NCBI GenBank assembly: GCA_030267565.1
Contig: BRXU01000004.1
Coordinates: 6,712,001 to 6,776,000 of the forward strand
DNA length: 64,000 bases
From: Pleodorina starrii
Lineage: Eukaryota > Chlorophyta > Chlorophyceae > Chlamydomonadales > Volvocaceae
Direction: 5' to 3'
The position numbers and the translations under genes are program-made. Below, piece by piece: positions 22,901 to 32,700 of this stretch. The notes under the pieces were generated by a model. That model did not search any database. It was given only the letters and a program-made list of their open reading frames with translations, and was not told the origin of the DNA. Numbering within the stretch: position 1 is the first letter of the stretch; each line of letters opens with the position of its first letter.

Positions 22901-25344
22901 CGTCGTCGTCTTCGCGCCGCTCCTCCCCGGGATGCGGATCACGGCAGGTGTGCGGCCGGCGGCGCGTCCTGCTCGTCCCACCGGAGTACGGTCTGCCCTC
23001 CCTGGCGCCCTTTCCTGTACTGCATCCGTACGACGGCTACAGCATGCCGGCGGTGGCGCACACGCTGGTGTACGACACGCCGGGGGTGGATGTGGAGCGA
23101 GCAGCCGCCACGGTACTGTCGGGCTGGCCCGGCCTGGACAAGGTGGGACGAGCTCGTGACACTGCGTGCCGTACGTCCGTACGTCCGTACCCGTGCCCGA
23201 AACCCGCGCAGCCCTGCCGGCCCTGGGTCGGCCACCTAGCACGTCAAACCGCTCGGCACGCTCCCCGCCGACGCCTCTCTGCGGGCAGGTGATATTGCCG
23301 GGGAGTCCCTAAGCCCCCATTCGCCGCCACCACCACCGTCTTCCCTTCATCCATCACAGGTCCATCGGCTCCCCGCTCGCCCGCTGCGGTATCATCAATT
23401 TACCTTCAAATATTTTCCTGCAGGTTCCCGGCTACGTCGCTGTACTCGATCCGGGCGATGGCCTCCTGGTGCCGGCGGGCTGGTTCCTGCATTCGGAGTT
23501 GCTGCCGCCACCACCGCCGCCACCGTCGCAGCATCAGCGTCAGCAGCCTCAGCCCCACCACCACGCCAGCAGCACGCAGAGCTCCCACCACAACATCGGT
23601 CTGGTCCTGACCTTGACGCCGCTGGTGCGATCCACGGCAGCTGCAGTCCCCGCAACAGCAGCCAGTCAGCCCCGTGAGCGGACGCCTGCCGACACCGACG
23701 TCACCGACGGCAACTGCAGCGGCCGCGCAGCGGCGGCCGCAAGCGCAACCGTAAGGGCACCGGAAGCTGCGGCGGCGGCGGTGGTGGTGGCAGCGGCCGC
23801 CGCTGCTAGGCCGCTGCGGCCCGGCGCGTCGCTGCTTCAGCTGTGTCGGCTGCTGGAGAGCTGGGCGCTGGCGGTAGAGGTGCAGCCCGGGCCGGAGCTG
23901 CGCAACATGCTGGAGGGGCTGGCGGAGTACCACCGGGCGCGAAGGCGGGTGGAGCGGCAGCTGCGGCAGCCGGGGCAGCCGGGGCAGGAAGAGGTGCAGA
24001 GCGGGCGGGAGGAGGAGGAGGAGGAGGAGGAGGTGGAGGAGCAGAAAGGGCGGTCGCGAGCGGCAGTGGTTGAGGAGGGGGACGACGGGACGCAGCAGCA
24101 GCAGCAACAAACGCTGCAGAAGCAGCAGGGGGAGGGCGAGGTGCGGGAGGGGCATCAGCATCATCATCATCAGCATCCTCATCATCAGCAGCAGCGGGAC
24201 CAACGGCTGCAGCAGTGGCTGCAGCTGCGACTGCACCCAACCTTCAACGGATTCACTCCGCGGGGACGCGTCCTGATGGACCTGTACGACGCGGTAGTAC
24301 GACATGTGGCGCCGGTGGCTCACTCGGTGCTGGCGGCGACGGCGGCGGTAGTGGTGGCCGCGACTGGCGTGGCAGATACCGATGCCGTACGAAGCGCAAA
24401 CCGGCGGCCGACGTCGGGTCGGGGAGGGGCAGGGAACGGTGCGCATTGCCTGGCAACTGGCAACAGCAACGGCGACAAGGACGACGATGATGATAAGGAG
24501 GAGGAGGAGGAGGAGGAGGAGGAGGAGGACGATGACGGAGTGGCCGCGCTGTTGAAGTTGCTGTGCGAGCGCCGGCTGTCGTCAACCGACTGGGTCAATC
24601 AGGTAACTGCAGATCCGAGTACGGATGGGCTGTACGGCTGTACAGCAGTCGAGGAACGGAGCCATGATCAATTGTGCGGACGTGCAGCCGGCAACCACTG
24701 GCCTTCAGCCTCTGCCGCACTTTTTGGTAGCTGCCGGACGGGCTTCTTCTTCGCTGCCGCACCACTGCCGGACACCTGTCAGCTGTCACGCATGCACACT
24801 AACCCTCCCTCCCGCCCGCCCGCCCCCCTTTCTTCCCGGCTCTCGCACTCGCAGCTATGCCGCGACCCTGAGGTGGCCCGAGAGCAGCTGCTATGGTACG
24901 ACGACCGCCGTACAATGGACGAGGCGCGCTTCCCGGAGCTCTTCCGACTGCAGGTTGGCGAGCGCGCGTTTGGGCACCAGCACATGGGTTTCGGCCTGTG
25001 CTCCCGGTCGCTGAACCAGCTGACACGCACACGCACACGCAAGCTCACACGCAGCGACGACGCACCCGACCACGCACCAACCAAACACCAACGCGCACCG
25101 CCCGCTCAACAATCGCTGTTGGGAAACCGGTCTTCAAAGCAGACGCTGTTCCGTCCGGTCCGCCTGCGCGGCCTGCCTGCCCGCCCTCTCTCCTACGGCG
25201 CCCGTATGGCCACCGCAGTTGGCGGCGAAGGACGCGGCGGCGCGGCAGACCAGCCTAAGGCCGGCGGCGCTGCCGTACCAGAGCCTGCTGGCGGCGCCGC
25301 CGGAGGCGCCGCAGCGGCTGCCCGCTCCGGGGGCTGACCGCTGA
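19910..25344 (+). CDS. JmjC/cupin_8-like domain protein, iron site apparently degenerate
   Basis: Ten exons fit in phase, the last eight junctions all phase 0: 19910-20184, 20559-20745, 20927-21028, 21476-21760, 21916-22107, 22371-22592, 22948-23142, 23424-24602, 24855-24953 and 25219-25344, giving 953 residues. Residues 400-520 follow the cupin_8/JmjC order seen in TYW5: RYHASDDRVLLQV, then GRRRVLLVPPEYG, HPYDGYSMP, VLDPGDGLLVPAGWF and GLVLTLTPL. Active members carry HYD and WWH here; this protein has RYH (410-412) and WFLH (506-509), so Fe(II) binding is doubtful. The C-terminal third has a helix-like block (LLQLCRLLESWALAVEV), Gln/His and poly-Glu tracts, and a conserved-looking tail ending PAPGADR. 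Exon 1 could start earlier. The family call is an inference from motif order. Confidence 0.72.
20314..20548. repeat. 8-bp minisatellite (CCGACCCA)n in JmjC-like gene intron 1
   Basis: About 29 near-perfect copies of CCGACCCA fill most of intron 1. Because 8 is not a multiple of 3 and the unit holds no stop in any frame, all six frames stay open, which produces false Pro/Thr/His-rich and Gly/Ser/Val/Trp-rich proteins. The minus strand has GGG runs every 8 bases. Confidence 0.97.
23381..23393 (-). repeat. Dispersed repeat core, copy C
   Basis: CCGCTGCGGTATC is the reverse complement of the 13-base core GATACCGCAGCGG found in introns of the NudC and FAD2 genes. This copy is in the JmjC-like gene intron before the exon at 23424. 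Confidence 0.6.
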
Positions 25345-26957
25345 GGGCTGAGGCGATTGAGGCTGGCGTCACAGGCAGCTGCTGAATTTGGAGTGCCGGG
25401 AGGACGGATCCGCGCGGATGAATGTGTGGGAGCTCTCAAACTAGGCAGAGGAGCGGAGCGCGGTGCTGTATGTGGCCGGACGGTGTTGCTTCTTAAGACG
25501 CTTGGTTCATGAGGAGCGTGTGAGGCAGACGCAGACGTAGGTAGGGGAGGTGAAGAGCAGGACAGGCTGGATTGGTAACAGCTGGGCAGCTGACAGGGCG
25601 AGGCAGGGCGCTGCGAGGATGCGGAAGGATGCCAGGAGTGCTAGGAGAAAGCGGAAGATGCCGTCGCCTTTATCCAAACTTCCTAAGGCATGGGATCAAG
25701 ACTTTGGTGGGTACTTTAAGTGTGTGTTGAGGGGTTGACGGTCCAGACGGATTGCACGGGGTTTTTGGGATATTGTTGACGCGGTGTATTAGAAGGTCCA
25801 GGCGCGATGATATGTTTGGGTAGTTGTGTTTTGGCAGTGGGGGATGTAGCCGCAGCGGTTACGTGGACTTGACCGATGGCAGGGAAAGGTGAAAGTGGGT
25901 TGACAAAGGCTCTGTAAGGACCAATGTCCGGCATTGCGCGTCACGCGATGTTGGGATGCAGCGAGCAGGGCAAGGACATTTGCATCCGTACCATTCCGTA
26001 CAACAGTGTCTTTGTCAAATGTGACGTTCGGGTGATCAACCAAAACAACCTACTGTCTAAACAGACCACACATACGCCGCCGCAGCAGGCAGTACGGCAA
26101 ACTTAGATGAGGAGAGTACAAGTGCAACAGACAGGCAGACAGACATTCTCTCGCCAGCAACATCCAGAACCCTACCGCCACTTCCCGTTCAAACCTGGAC
26201 CGTGCAAGAAGCGAAACCTGCAAGACCGACACACTCTTCACTACAAAATTCTTCGTGCAGGATGTGCTTAGTAACGCCGTACCAATAACGAGAATTCTTC
26301 AGTACCGGTATGTGAAGTGGCAAGCGCGGCATCTTCGCCCTTCTCCCGAGCCCGAATAGCTCGCAATACAGTGCTTCGGCTAAGTGTAGAAACTTGAACG
26401 GCAAATTGCGCACATCAAATCTCACTCGATAAGGGAAGCTGACAGCGCCAGTCAACAATTCCAAGAGCCCCTCCTCGCCATCTGCAGAGCCCCAGGACTC
26501 GCCCCGCGACAAGTGATCTGGTCAGCCGCCAGGCTCGGGACGCCTCCAGACACGCACCAACGCAAATCATCAACTCAACACACAATAATCTCTTTCAACT
26601 CCTAACACACCTAACACTCTCTACCCGGCACACACACGCACAGCGCAAAAGCAGCAACCATAGTAGCACACCGGCACGAGCGATGTAATAGCGGCCGCAA
26701 TGACCAGCATCTGCAGGCCAGCTCAATGGCAGCTAGGAGATCCAAGCATTGCAAAGCACGCACACTAGACGCTCTGGGGGCATTACGCCTTCAAAACCAC
26801 ACAACGCCTGCGTGCCTATGAGCCGTGTCATCTCTCCCTCCCCTCACGGCACCTCCTGCCTCTCTCCCTCCCTCTACGGCACCTCCTGCCTCTCTCCCTC
26901 CCACCAAGACACCCACTCTCTTCAAAATCTTGGCCAAGCCACTCCCTTATGGCGCAC
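25345..26957. other. Convergent intergenic region (3' UTRs)
   Basis: This stretch lies between the stops of the JmjC-like gene and FAD2. A TGTAA at 25913-25917 fits the former. The right half is AT-richer with repeats of CCTCCCTC-type sequence at 26830-26900. No coding signal was found. Confidence 0.55.
25913..25917 (+). terminator. Candidate TGTAA polyadenylation signal (JmjC-like gene)
   Basis: TGTAA lies about 570 bases after the stop at 25344. Assigned by position and algal convention only. Confidence 0.4.
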
Positions 26958-29900
26958 TCAGCTGTACCAGTAGACCTTGTCGGGGCCGCCCTCATCCGGC
27001 GCCACGAGCGCGGAGATGCCCACCTCGTCGTACAGCGCGCGAAACACGTTGCGGTTGTCGTACGCGTAGTAGTCGCCCAGAACCTGCATGGAGAGTTACC
27101 CCGCAGGAGGCAGGCATCAGTCGACTGGCGAAAGAACGGAGCCAAATCAGAACGCAAGGTGAGCTGCCGGCACATCGAGCCGGGGTGCGGTGATCATGGC
27201 GCGACGGCGCCGGCGGCGGCTTGCCGCCGCCGGAAGAGCTCGCTCGACATGCTTCCCGAAAAGTACTGCATGCGGCTATCGGGCCGCCCGACTCGGCACT
27301 GAAGAGCGGACAAGGCAATGAGGGCGGCGACGGCGCCTGGCGGCGCCCAGCGGCGCGGCCGGACCCACCTTCTTGATTGCCTTGGTGGCCTCCTGCGCGT
27401 GGTAGTGCGGCATGTAGGAGAAGAGGTGGTGCGCCACGTGCGTGTCGGCGATGTGGTGGAATACGACATCCAAGATGCCGTACGAGCGGTCCACGGTGGC
27501 CATGGCGCCTCGCAGCCAGTCCCACTCGCCCTCGCCGTAGTGGGGAAGCTTTGGGTGGGTGTGCTGCAGGAAGGTGATCATCACCTTGGGGAAGGAGGGT
27601 GAGGGGGAAAAAAGAAGATACCGCAGCGGAGACGGAGACGGTGTTAGCGAACGGACCCGGAACCCAGTAATGCTTGGGGAGGGGTACGGCAGGCGGCGGC
27701 GCCGAGGCGGCGGGGCGACGGTGAAACGAATGAGGAAGAGGGAATGCGATTACGGGGGCAAGGCAAAACGGCTCGAGCGCTGGAATTATGTCCAGCCCGA
27801 TTCACACTCTGTTCACTACTAAGCCGCGGTCCACGACGGCGCTTAGAAACAGAGCGGGTCTGCACGCCGCGCCGCAGCCGTCAAACTGTATATGACCTGT
27901 GTACTTGACCCGGGCCAGCCACGCAAAGAGCCCTGTCCGGTCGACTCGCTGCTGCCTGGCCTAGTTGCGCTTGCCTCTGCCCCGGTCGGTCGTCCCCTGC
28001 TGGCCCTATACCCTTCCGACGGCCTGGAGCCCTCCGTCACACCAACATCAACATCAACACAAACACCAGGGGTCCAACACCAGGGGTCCAACGGGTCCTA
28101 AAGGCCTAGAAATAGCTGCGCCTGGGGCCCCCACTGCACTGCACTGCGCCACGCGACCGCCGAGCGCCACCCCACGCTTCATACGGTACGCAACACCGGG
28201 GTCTTAAGGCAGCACCGGGGTCTGCGGCCGCACTGGGATCTACGGCCGCACTGGGATCTACGGCCGCGCTGGGATCTACGGCCGCGCTGGGATCTACGCC
28301 CGCACTGGGATCTACGGCCGCGCTGGGATCTACGGCCGCACTGGGATCTACGGCCGCACTGGGATCTACGCCCGCACTGGGATCTACGGCCGCACTGGGA
28401 TCTACGCCCGCACTGGGATCTACGCCCGCACTGGGATCTACGCCCGCACTGGGGTCTGCGGCCGCCCCGGGCTCTTACCAGCCAGTGGTTGACAACGATG
28501 TACGGGATGAGGTAGGTCTTGACCAGCCAGGCGGTGCCCATGAAGCGAGCCACCGCCACCAGGCCCGCAATCACCGCCCCCAGAGCCAGGTCGCTGACCA
28601 CCACCTCCGTGCGCTCGCGCTTGGTGGTGAAGATGGGCGAGGAGGGGTCGAAGTGGTTGGCCCACCTGCGAGAACGCAGCGGCCGGGTGCGACGCGGCGT
28701 GGCGCGCATGCAGCGTTGCGTTGTGTTGCACAGCGTGGGAAGGCGAGGGCGGGGCGCAGCGCAGGAAGCAAACGGTGTGGGTTGGAGGGTTTTGGGGGTC
28801 TCAAAAGGGCCACGTTTCGAAGCCCTTGCTCCACCCTCCCGCAGCATGCGCGCGGATGGGCTCCAAAACGCTTCCCTCCAGGACACGCGCGCCGTGTGGA
28901 CACATCAAACCACAGATCGCTGAGAGCGGACAGTGGTTCGTGGCGGTCCGTGGCCGCCCAAGCTCTACGAACGCGGGGTACCTCGCTCCCGACGAGATCA
29001 GTAACGCAGCGTTCCAGAGCGCGGGGGGGTACCAGGGGCGCCACCGTAGCGCAGGTCTCGGCTGGCGGTGACTGTCTCACCACCTCGCGCCTTCCCACCT
29101 CACTCCTCCCTCACCGCTTTGCCCGTTCCTCCCTCCCTCCCTCCCTCCCACCCGCCCACCCTCCTCGGCAAACACCTGTCCCCTTACCGATCGTAGTAAT
29201 GCCCCGACAGGTTGAACAGCAGGTACAGCGGCCAGCCGAGGGTCTGCTGAAACAGGATGTGGACGATGCGGTAGACGGGATTCTTCTGCCACCAGGGGGC
29301 CTGTCAACCGTCCGTTCGGCCGGGACCGGGGGCCAGGGACGAGGAGGCGGCGGGGCGCCGAAGTGAGAGCACGGAGCGGCAAGCGGGAGCGCAACAGCGC
29401 ATGGTAAAACGCAGCGCTGAGGACGGGCAAGTCGGGCGGAACGGACGTTCAACTGACTGCCGAAATGTGCGGATGCGGGACAGGGTGTGCTGCAGGGGTG
29501 TGCGGGCTGACTGGTGCTGCTGCAGCTGTCTAGTCGGGGGTGGCGCGCGCGAGCCTTGCCTTGGTCCCGGAGGGCTTGACGGGTGGCACAAACACCTCAT
29601 CCAGCTCCGTGCTGCCAGTGTGCTGGTGGTGGCGCCGGTGGGAGTGCTTCCTGCATCAGCGGCGGCATCAGCGGCAGCAGCAGGGAGGAGGAGGGAAGGG
29701 GGCCCGCTTTGCGCAGCGAAGATCCAACAAAGACCGCGCCGCCGTCGTAGGCGCTCGCGGCGCTTGCTTGTCGTCAACGGGTCGCTCATTAGTTAGATCC
29801 ATGGGCAACGCTGCTCCGGCGGCCGGATGAAGGCGGCTGGCAAGGAGCGGCCCGCGTGAGTGTGTACATAGAGTCAAGAACGTGCCACACGCGCAGCAGC

Positions 29901-30754
29901 CGGTCACCGCGCTAGCCAGCGCTTCAATCATCAAATACATCATCCAGCTATCAAGCTACGGGTTTGGCGCATGCAACAGGGCATCTCTAGAGCACGGCAG
30001 TAACGATAGCGGTGGTAGCCGGCCGTACCAGCTGTAGTACGGCACCAGCAGGAGAGAATGGAAGATCAGGCCGACGGCGTCGTTGAGGGTCTCCGACTCG
30101 GAGAAGGCCCCGTGGCCGCACTCGTGCGCGATGACCCAGATGCCGGTGGCGACGGCGCCCTGCCAGAACCAGTACATGGGCCAGAGTAGGCCCCACGCCA
30201 GCCACCTGATTACGAGGGCACAAGGTGAAGTAAGCAGCAGTTGTCAAGTACGGAAGGCAAGTAAAGGCCAGAAACACGCAGCGAAGGCAGCTGGGGCCGC
30301 TCCTGCCCCAGACCTTTCGCCTGCTTTACCAACCATTCTTAGCAATTTTCGACGCAACCTCCCTTGCCGTGCCCAATGGCCACCACATGTTTCGCAGGCA
30401 GCTTGGAACCCACCTCGGAACAGCCGGATGGTCAATCCAAGTCGACGCGTATCCCATCAAGAGGACGAGGAGGACATCGACAGCCTGCACCACCGTAAGG
30501 GGCTCGATGTTGAAGCCCGATAGACGTCGACCACATTTTTACTGTTGCTTGCTTAAGTTGGCTGGCTTACTTACCAGGTAGCTCAGGCTTCGGGCAGCTG
30601 ACCGCTTGAAGCAATGCGGCGGAATGGCCTTGCGAATGTCGCCGAGAGTGAAATCCGGCTTCTCTGAAGGATACCTTTCCCGCCGCATCGGCGCTTGATG
30701 ATCAGCTGTCGTGGGCACCCTGGACACCCGTGCGGTGCGCTTGGCGACCGTCAT
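26958..30754 (-). CDS. FAD2: FAD2, ER omega-6 (delta-12) oleate desaturase
   Basis: Inserts the delta-12 double bond into phospholipid-bound oleate, making linoleate at the ER, using cytochrome b5 as electron donor. Eight exons fit in phase: 30754-30575, 30484-30414, 30205-30029, 29650-29560, 29300-29188, 28665-28479, 27584-27369 and 27083-26958, giving 386 residues, the usual length. The N-terminal block [19 protein letters not shown] is typical. The three His boxes are HECGH (111-115), HRRHH (147-151) and HVAHH (322-326). FAD2 rather than plastid FAD7/omega-3 is indicated by [24 protein letters not shown] and the lack of a transit peptide. Exon 4 ends KPSGTK before GCAAGG, so that intron is GC-AG. 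The next-to-last intron carries an 18-bp minisatellite and a dispersed repeat copy. Start is the ATG of [12 protein letters not shown]. Confidence 0.96.
27609..27656 (+). repeat. Dispersed intronic repeat, copy B
   Basis: This 48-bp segment is nearly identical to the reverse complement of 7051-7098. It starts with AAAAAGAAGATACCGCAGCG and lies in the FAD2 intron immediately 5' of exon 7 on the coding strand. A purine-rich run precedes it. Confidence 0.8.
28207..28465. repeat. 18-bp minisatellite in FAD2 intron 6
   Basis: About 14 copies of an 18-base unit, CACTGGGATCTACGGCCG with CACT/CGCT and GGCCG/GCCCG variants, run through the intron between exons 6 and 7. The minus-strand reading gives repeated QCGRRS, open but not coding. 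Confidence 0.95.
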
Positions 30755-32700
30755 CTTCTCCTCCTACAGCTGCTTGGCCAGTGGGAGTCGACGTCGCTGT
30801 TCAGCAAGCCAAGCGCCTGCGCAGGCCGACCTTTAACTCAAGGCCGTTGATGCGAGGCCTCTTCGCCTTGACGTATTGATATTATCTGTATGTATGCTAA
30901 AGTAGAAGTACACATACATGGGATAAGCGACGAGCAAGGCAGTAAGCGCCTTGTTTTCCGGTACGGGCGTTAACCACTCCGCGATTCCGGTCGACGGTCG
31001 TAACGCACAGCGCCACACTTCACAACGACGCACAAGTATACAGGACTATGTGACGAACTGACATAGCCATATAAATAAGTGATTACCTAGTACGTAGTCT
31101 GACGTGTTGTTTACATTAATGCATGTATATCGGCAAGCTCCGTAGAAGTCGAACCGTGACAGCTCGTGGTTATGCCGCAACGGTCGCCGGTCGCGCGGGC
31201 GGCTGTTTAGGATTATTAATGAAGCGAATCAGCGGTTGCCAGGCAGGGAGAAATGTCCAGGCAAAACTTGCGATGCGGCTGCCCTGTCCATTGTACCGGA
31301 TAAGGACAGACGGGGTGCCTTCCGCGCTTCCGATGCTGCTGCAGCGCGCGCGCAGGCCTCTGAGCGGGCCCCCTGCCCCCCTCGTGTAATTAAGAGAAGT
31401 GGATACTAACCGCGAAGAAGTGACCTCCCCTCTCCCCCAGAACTACCCCGGGCCGCAAATCCGAAGGTGAGGACTCGCTCGGCTTCTGGTGCGTCTCAGG
31501 ATACCTACGCGGCGCTTTGCTCATTTGGGTGTCCAGTCTGTGAAGCGGGCGGATTCAGGACTTCGATACTTTTGCTGGCACGTAATGGACAAGCTCCGCG
31601 CCCTGCTCCGGCAGGCGGCTGCTCCAGCGCCCAAAGTGCGCGCATGCTCCTTACATAGAAGCGGGTCCAGCGGCACCGCGGACTGACCTGAAAGCTTCGC
31701 CGGTCGGCGACCCGCATCATGGCCCCCTCATGTGTACTTCTCTTCCACCGCTCCTCAGGCGACGGCAATTTACTGGATGCCAGCCAATGGGATGGTGTGC
31801 TTGCGTACCTTCGCTTCGACCGACGAAAACCTACACCAAGCACAACGTCCCATCTAATGCTGTCGCGGGCTCGCCGGCATCACTCGGGAAGCCGCTGTAC
31901 AGTCCGGCGCACCCACACACCAGCGCCGCGCACCGGCTACTTTCAACACGCGTCAGTTGGTGATAATCGACTGCCATTGGCAATCAACGGTGCAATGAAC
32001 GTTATATACTGCGGTCCAAAACTGAAAGTCGAGGCTCTCAGCGCGGCCGCGCACGAGGCGCCGCCCCCGCCCGCCCCGCAACAGTCCAAGGCCCTTGGCA
32101 GGGCCGCACACGCCGCGGTGGCGTAATATGGAGAACAATCGCACCCACGCCGCGCACCACACGCGCGTGCCAACAGTACAGGGGCACCTATCCGCACACC
32201 GGTTATTCGAGCAGCTTGACCTAACACAGCTCAGGCGCCCAGCTCTGCCGAGCCCGGATATCGGGCTGCAAAACGAGGTTGCGGCCCACCGCGCGGCCAG
32301 GACAAAGACTTCAGTCAGTCAAAAACAGTGCGGGATCCGGGAGCGCCACCGTGTTTACGGTCGCCTTGGCCACAGCCCACAAGCAAGACAACCGGCACAA
32401 CAAGAGACGGCCTCATCTGTTTCTTTCGCATTGCCGCGTAGCGACCCCACCCCCATGCCCGCTGGGCCAAGCCCCCAACCATCACGCGCACTCCAGTCAC
32501 TCCAGTAATCGTCTCCGCAGCGGCCGATACCGCATCCCGCTTAAGAAGCGGTCATAATCCGCCGCAAGCCCTCCAATGTTCCCCCTCATCAACCGGCTCC
32601 GTACTGCGTCAAATTCAATTCCTCCACGAAACCCACATCCCAAATTCACGTAACAAACAGCAACAGTGGCCCTCATAGGCTCCTATCCGCACTAAGGCTC
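30755..32700. other. Intergenic region (FAD2 promoter, bromodomain gene 3' UTR)
   Basis: This stretch lies upstream of FAD2 and downstream of the bromodomain gene. AT-richer sequence at 30870-31120 may be the FAD2 promoter. The open frames at 31123-31389 and 31505-32560 show no recognised motif or splice-consistent extension, and I do not call them genes. Confidence 0.5.

Noticed and set aside
23406..24446. 346-codon Leu/Pro-rich minus-strand frame
   Set aside because: It is the complement of the Gln/Glu/His-rich exon of the JmjC-like gene and has no independent features.
25134..25337. Reading the final JmjC-like exon in the frame ending AAAARSGG
   Set aside because: The alternative using the CCGCAG acceptor at 25218 keeps phase 0 and gives a less repetitive tail, so that model was chosen.
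28179..28886. Minus-strand frame with repeated RRSQCG units
   Set aside because: It reads through the 18-bp minisatellite of a FAD2 intron; only the FAD2 exon part is coding.
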